Assembly (NCBI GenBank): GCA_030549495.1
Contig: JAUIRK010000909.1
Coordinates: 124,001-188,000 of the forward strand
Origin: Nectonema munidae
Taxonomy: Eukaryota; Nematomorpha; Nectonematoida; Nectonematidae
Reading direction: 5' to 3'
Length of the DNA stretch: 64,000 nt
Position 1 is the stretch's first letter. Each line of letters starts with the position of its first letter. The notes beneath the pieces are model-generated. The model saw only the letters and a list, made by a program, of their open reading frames with translations. It was not told where the DNA came from and searched no databases. Both the position numbers and the translations under genes were made by a program. Positions 59,201-64,000 of the stretch are shown here, in pieces.

Positions 59201-60961
59201 TAGATGTTATATAGTTTTCAAGGTCACATGAGTTCAATTTTGAAAATGAATTAGTTTACATATCTATTTTTTATTAATTATATGTGTTAAAAATTAAATC
59301 ACACACTCATTTATGACTTTCCTCTTTTTAGAAGGTAAGAGTCGCAACAGAACTTGAGGAAATAAGAAGAATCCGTTTCTAGAAGCTTAATAGTATAAGA
59401 TTAAAATATATAATCAATAAGAAATGACATTTCAAGCAAATATGAGCTTGAAAATTAATGTATAACTCTAACATCAATCCTAAAACTAGCACTAACTCTA
59501 AGATTAATCCTAGCAGCACACATTCAACGAATGCTTACATTCGACCTATTGTCCTACGCCGGTCACCATTTCAACGAAAAGGGAACATTTCTAAAGGAAT
59601 AGTAAAAGTAAGGTGGATCAGTGTTGAAAAGAGTTTAAGTTATAGAGATGCTCAATGTATAAACGTTTCAATATAATTCGTGAAATCGCAGTTTCACTTA
59701 GGAATTTCATGTAATTCCTAGGGATTTCACTATTTGCATGGAGGCAATACAACGAGCAAAATTCTTAGAATTTAAATGCTATTATAACATTGCATAACTA
59801 ATAGTATAAATTTATATACTTAGATAGAAATATATATTAGGAGCTTGACAAAGCTCCGGATGCATTAAAATATGCCGAAACTGCTTTGACAAGATACTTT
59901 GTATTCAACTGTAACGTTCTTTATGCCTGAATATCTTTCACATAAAATATTGAATTTTGCTGAAATTTTAAATATAGATTAAGAGTATAAAAAAATACAT
60001 TATGTAAAATTTTATCTGATTAAAAAAAAATAAAAAGTTTTTTATTTTTACTTTATTAAAAAATTGCTTGGCTTTTATGCATCTTTGGATGACATGCTTC
60101 ACACTGGCTTCCTTGCATAAATCGTAGGAAACCATTATTCATTGTTATAGTCTATAAAATAAATTTGCGCCTAAAGCAAACAGCTACACCACTGTTACTT
60201 CCAGATCAATATTTTATATTCAAAATTTAAGTTAGTTTACAATTAAATTAGCGAAGAATTATGAACATTGAAAGGCTTGTAGTAAATCATGACTGTCAAC
60301 TCTTCAGGTAATACCCGGAGACTTGCGGTTTTGGTTGCTTTCTCTCAGCTTCCATTTATTATCTCCCAGTTTTTAATTATAATTTAAATAATATATTTTG
60401 AAATTATATAACTTAGTTTAATTACATATCATTTTTAAAATCAAAATAAAAAACATTTTAGCCATCAAGACAGATAACCCCGAAAGCAAAAATATTTGTT
60501 ATAATCGGAGACTGAAAGACGAATTACTCAATCTGCCAAAGAAAGCAGCCAAAACATATAACAATGCAAAAAAATTATTCATTTGGTGTATATCTTTGTT
60601 TTTGTTTAACTAAGTACTACTTTATTGTGTTAACTAGTAAATCTGTATTTTGCAGTGCTCTAATAAATTGTCAATTACATTTAACAATATGCCTTTGATT
60701 AAATAGAATTATGTAGATTATTTCAGTTCTCCCTGTTCCAGGCAAAATTTCCCTGTTCAAAAAAATCAAGAATTTCAAGGTTTCAATAATTTGACAGAAA
60801 CCTATTGCCTTAGAAACTTCTAAACCTTGCGTTTTCTATGCCTGACGAGTGTTCCTTTTAACTAAAGTTGCAAAATTTATGCCAGTTCGAAGTGTGAACC
60901 CTAGATCTTAGTACACAAATTTTTACATTCTATAAACTTTATTTACGATAAATATTAATTA
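59201..60961. other. AT-rich intergenic sequence
   Basis: A small palindrome (AGGAATT-TCATGT-AATTCCT, about 59699-59718) is flanked by two TTTCAC motifs. Nothing else was recognised. Confidence 0.4.
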
Positions 60962-61610
60962 CCGTATTCATCCACGCATAAGCCGCACCCCTGATTTGGC
61001 AACAATTTTACAAAAAAAAAATTTTCATCTTATTACAAACCATGTTAACTCCTGACTCAACATTTCAATTAACTTATTATTCAACAATTAACTATCTCAC
61101 GCGCACAGAATTTCAACCAAGTAATACCATTTACCCACACGTATACAATTTCGAACAGAAATTTGCGAGTGGATCTTAGATTGTTGGAATGAGATCCCAA
61201 AATCCATGATCCAATCTGCGTTTTTAAAGTGTGGTATCAGCAACTCTTTAAATGGAACCCAGGATGATTACTTGTGGGATGACCGTGAGATGGACAAGGA
61301 GGAATCTGTACTGGACTCTGATGAGTTGTATTTTGCCTCTACTGTGGTTTTGACCCAAGAGGAATAGGACAATATGTTTAGTAATGATACAAATGAAGAT
61401 GGCTTTGAAAGTTATTATTAAACCAATGCAAGTATGTAAAATATATAATCGATTGAAATTTTATAGCAACATAGATAAAAATTTTGAAACATATTCACAC
61501 GTCTTTATCATCGATTGTAACGATTCGACGTACACCCACGCATAAACCGCACCTCTAATTTCCCTTGAATTTCAGCGAAAAAAATGCGGCTTATGCGTGG
61601 GTGAATATGG
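60962..61610 (+). mobile_element. pogo-like deletion derivative with transposase tail
   Basis: Left end CCGTATTCATCCACGCATAA and the reverse complement of the right end CCATATTCACCCACGCATAA are inverted repeats, both running on into GCCGCA. A TA adjoins the left end; the right neighbour is AA. The plus frame at about 61155-61367 reads CEWILDCWNEIPKSMIQSAF, then LKCGISNSLNGTQDD and a DSDELYF tail. This is the end of a pogo-type transposase (W-x-x-I...SF-x-x-CGIS-x-x-LDG-x-x-DD). A TAG ends the frame at 61365-61367. The catalytic core is deleted. Confidence 0.75.
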
Positions 61611-62106
61611 AAATATATTTTGAAAATTAATTTTTTTCAATAAATAATAAAACAATTTACTAAAATATATATAAAACAAAATTTGAAAATATTATGCGTG
61701 ATTAATATTTTTATACAAACAAAAATTTTTAAACAAATATCAATAATACGTACACAAGTATAAAGTATAGTTTCTCGCCACTTAAACAATGAATATATTC
61801 TCGGCTTTGAAGTGCGAGGGTTTTTCAAAAGTGGACATACGAGGTATCTCGCCTTCAACCCTACATGCAAATCTTCATCAAAAAGTTCTTACTGAAAGTG
61901 GGTCTTCTTGAGTCCAACAAAATCAAGCAATATATACATTTAGATGTATAGAATGTCTGGCCGCTGGCGTAGCTACATGGAGGCGCTCGTCCCTCGCTTC
62001 AAAATTCATCTGTATTGTCAATATTCAATATTCATTTTATGGAATGTAAATGGAATGGCCGGCTGCTACAATTTGTTCCCTTCTTTTGCATACATATATT
62101 ATTCAG

Positions 62107-62660
62107 TAGTGATGTACCGATCCCAATTTTTTGACGGATGCCAATCTCGATACTTGAATTAATTAGCAGTAATGAGTATGCGTGATTTTAAACTGGCAGG
62201 CATCAATTGAAAAAAGTTACTAAATGCTTCTGAAGAATATAAGATTTGGTTGTTGTGTCCAGTTGCATCTGAGTGAGGATTATGTATGAATTAAACTGGC
62301 AGGTATAAATTTAAATAAGCTGGTATAAAGAAGTATTGTAACAAAATGGAAATCGTAGCGAATTCCAGTATTTATTTTAACTTAGTATTTTGAAACGTAA
62401 TGTATCGCATGCCGTCACTGAAGGCGATTTTCACTCCTGACTGTGATTAGGGTGGCGACCATGGGGTTGAGAGCCTATGTCTTAGACTAAGGCGCATTTG
62501 TTTTTACAACAAAAAGGATAATTAAAATTTTCAGAAATATTTGAAGAAAAAGGAAGTGTTATTTTACTCTACATGTTCGGCTCAACAAATCGACGAATGA
62601 TAAAAAAAATAGCGATGCCGATTAGACAAAAATAAGGGGATAGCGGTGCCGATCTAATCC
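62107..62660. repeat. Dispersed repeat, copy 2 (hAT-like start)
   Basis: It shares TAGTGATGTACCGATCCCAA and the downstream block at 62341-62512 with the copy at 49820. It ends just before the transposase-like gene that starts near 62687, with CGATGCCGATTAGAC and CGGTGCCGATCTAATC motifs at 62615-62660. Whether it belongs to that gene's element is unknown. Confidence 0.6.
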
Positions 62661-62686
62661 GGTTATTAAGTTTTAGGCGTTCTGAA

Positions 62687-64000
62687 GTGTTATATAGTAG
62701 ATTTAAAATAAAAACAAGAAAACAAGATGAAATTTACCTGAATGGATGTCATGAAACTGAAATTCTTGGATCTAAACTGCCATCGTATCGTCAAGCTTTG
62801 AAATATTTCTTTTATCTCCACAAGATTGAGAGCAAAACTATTAGAGAATCTAGCAAAACTGCTGTTTTAAATGCATATAAAATCTGGACAAAAGCTGGCA
62901 TACGAAGTCAAGCTCCTAAACATGCTATTGAAAAATTGGGAAAAGTGTTTTATGAGTGGAAATCTCTTCAAAAACATAAAGATTGTCTCATCTTGGACAT
63001 AAACAAAAAGATTACAAATTTACTGATAAGCTCGATGATCTTTTTGATATTGCTCATGCAAATGCATTGAATATGATTAAAATTCACGACAAAGATTTTC
63101 TTATAGCACAAAGAAAAAAAGGTCGTGTTGGATCTCTTGGAAGTGAAGACAAAATAGAAGCACGTCGCCAAGAAAGAATACAATAGAGAAAACAAGCAGA
63201 ACTTAAGCGTCAAAAGCGATCACATGAAGAATTGGAAAAGTATCAGAAAAATGTAGTTCTTTTAGATAACTCTTCTGATAGTTCAGAAAAATTGGATCTG
63301 AATAACAAAAATAAAAAAGATAGTTCAAAACCAAAAAAGAGCTTTTCTATCTTCAAGACTAACAGCAGCATTAGATCGAACTAAAACTTCGTCAAGAAAG
63401 GCCACTTATGTTCTTAACGAAATGACTTCAGCTCTTATGTCAACATTTTGAATATAAACAAATTCCATCCAAAGAGCAAGAATCAAAAATCGTGCCATTG
63501 AAGCAAAAAAACTTCGAAGTAATATACCATCCGATGTTCCACTAACTCTTCAATGGGATAGTAAATTAGTGGAGGATTTAACCTCAAAGAAGCATGTTGA
63601 TCGTCTTCCTATATTTGTGTGTGGTGATGGAATTGAAAAACTTTTGGAAGTTTCAAAGTTGACTTCAGGAACGGGTAAAGCACAAACAACAGCAATTTTA
63701 AAATGCCTAAAATACTTTGATATCGAAGAGGAAATAGTTGGTCTGTGTTTTGATACAACAGCTTCGAATACCAGAAGACATTCAGGTGTTTGTGCTTTGA
63801 TAGAAAAAGAACTCAATAAAGGTCTTTTTTATTTTGCTTGTCGCCATCATGTTTTTGAATTAATTATAGCAGCTGCATGTCATCAGACAATAATTGCAAA
63901 AGATAAAAGCCCGGATATTTTGATATTTAAGCGTTTCAAAAACAATTGGTGTAAAATCGCGGGTTCCCAGTGTGGTTCGGTTGGTGATAAAAAATTATAA
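62687..64000 (+). pseudogene. Second transposase-like gene of the same family, broken, runs off the window
   Basis: Relics from 62687 onward match the family at 40348-42086 in layout. The N-terminal helical part has W-TKAGI (about 62884) and a LFDIAHANAL segment (about 63040-63070). A lysine/glutamate-rich coiled stretch follows (63170-63300). The frame at 63569-64000 has VDRLPIFVCGDG, CFDTTASNT (about 63745-63775) and CRHH (63838-63850). At least one in-frame stop (63184) and several frame changes separate the pieces, and the first Asp motif reads WDSK rather than WDGK. No terminal repeat matching the 40-kb element was found upstream, so it is a different subfamily or has lost that end. The 3' part lies beyond the window. 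Confidence 0.7.

Noticed and set aside
61962-62060. hAT MITE starting CTGGCGTAGCTACATGG
   Set aside because: Only one hAT-like end is visible and no flanking octamer pair was found.

Overview
This window is eukaryotic, AT-rich and almost wholly intergenic. It reads as a metazoan, probably arthropod, genome; a crustacean such as a copepod would fit, but that is an inference from the mix of transposons (piggyBac, Tigger/pogo, several hAT types, CR1/Jockey-like and I-type LINEs, a BEL/Pao fossil) and the base composition. No rRNA, intact tRNA gene, CRISPR array or operon was seen. Most open frames are short and are either decayed transposon pieces or chance frames in AT-rich DNA.

The one convincing host gene is at 56227-57657 (+). 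It is an uninterrupted 476-residue LIV-1-type ZIP zinc transporter with a TATA box near 55951, two short upstream ORFs in its leader and a polyadenylation signal near 57870. It is visibly richer in G+C than its surroundings.

Layout. 1-10 kb: a tRNA-derived SINE (1280), a hAT C-terminus (2937-3600, -), two different LINE fragments end to end (3650-5745, -), a BEL/Pao fossil (5745-6480, +) and a decayed hAT transposase (7670-8290, +). 10.3-14.8 kb: a piggyBac element with matching ends at 10321 and 14754, now split by a CA-rich minisatellite that itself took a Tigger insertion. 16-17.6 kb: a second Tigger. 18-23 kb: a dispersed repeat, a LINE, a 150-bp satellite and a gag-type zinc-knuckle fossil. 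23.6-25 kb: a hAT deletion derivative with an 8-bp target duplication. 25-29.5 kb: a near full-length I-type LINE (-) abutting another LINE fragment. 30-32 kb: a hAT MITE and a LINE fragment interrupted by a 360-bp retroposed insert with a 12-bp target duplication. 33.3-35.6 kb: a hAT with target duplication. 37-38.4 kb: inverted minisatellite arrays. 40.1-42.3 kb: a DNA transposon with perfect 26-bp terminal inverted repeats whose superfamily I cannot name. 43-45 kb: stacked hAT and pogo-like elements. 47.8-55 kb: more hAT MITEs, a second SINE and a piggyBac relic. 58.4-59.2 kb: another piggyBac relic. 61-61.6 kb: a pogo deletion derivative. From 62.7 kb to the end: a second, diverged member of the unassigned transposase family found at 40 kb.

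The strongest candidates for something little described are that D-D-C(2)H transposase family (two members, one with ends and target duplication) and the 360-bp retroposed insert at 31139-31498 with hairpin-forming, GC-rich RNA-like sequence near its tail.
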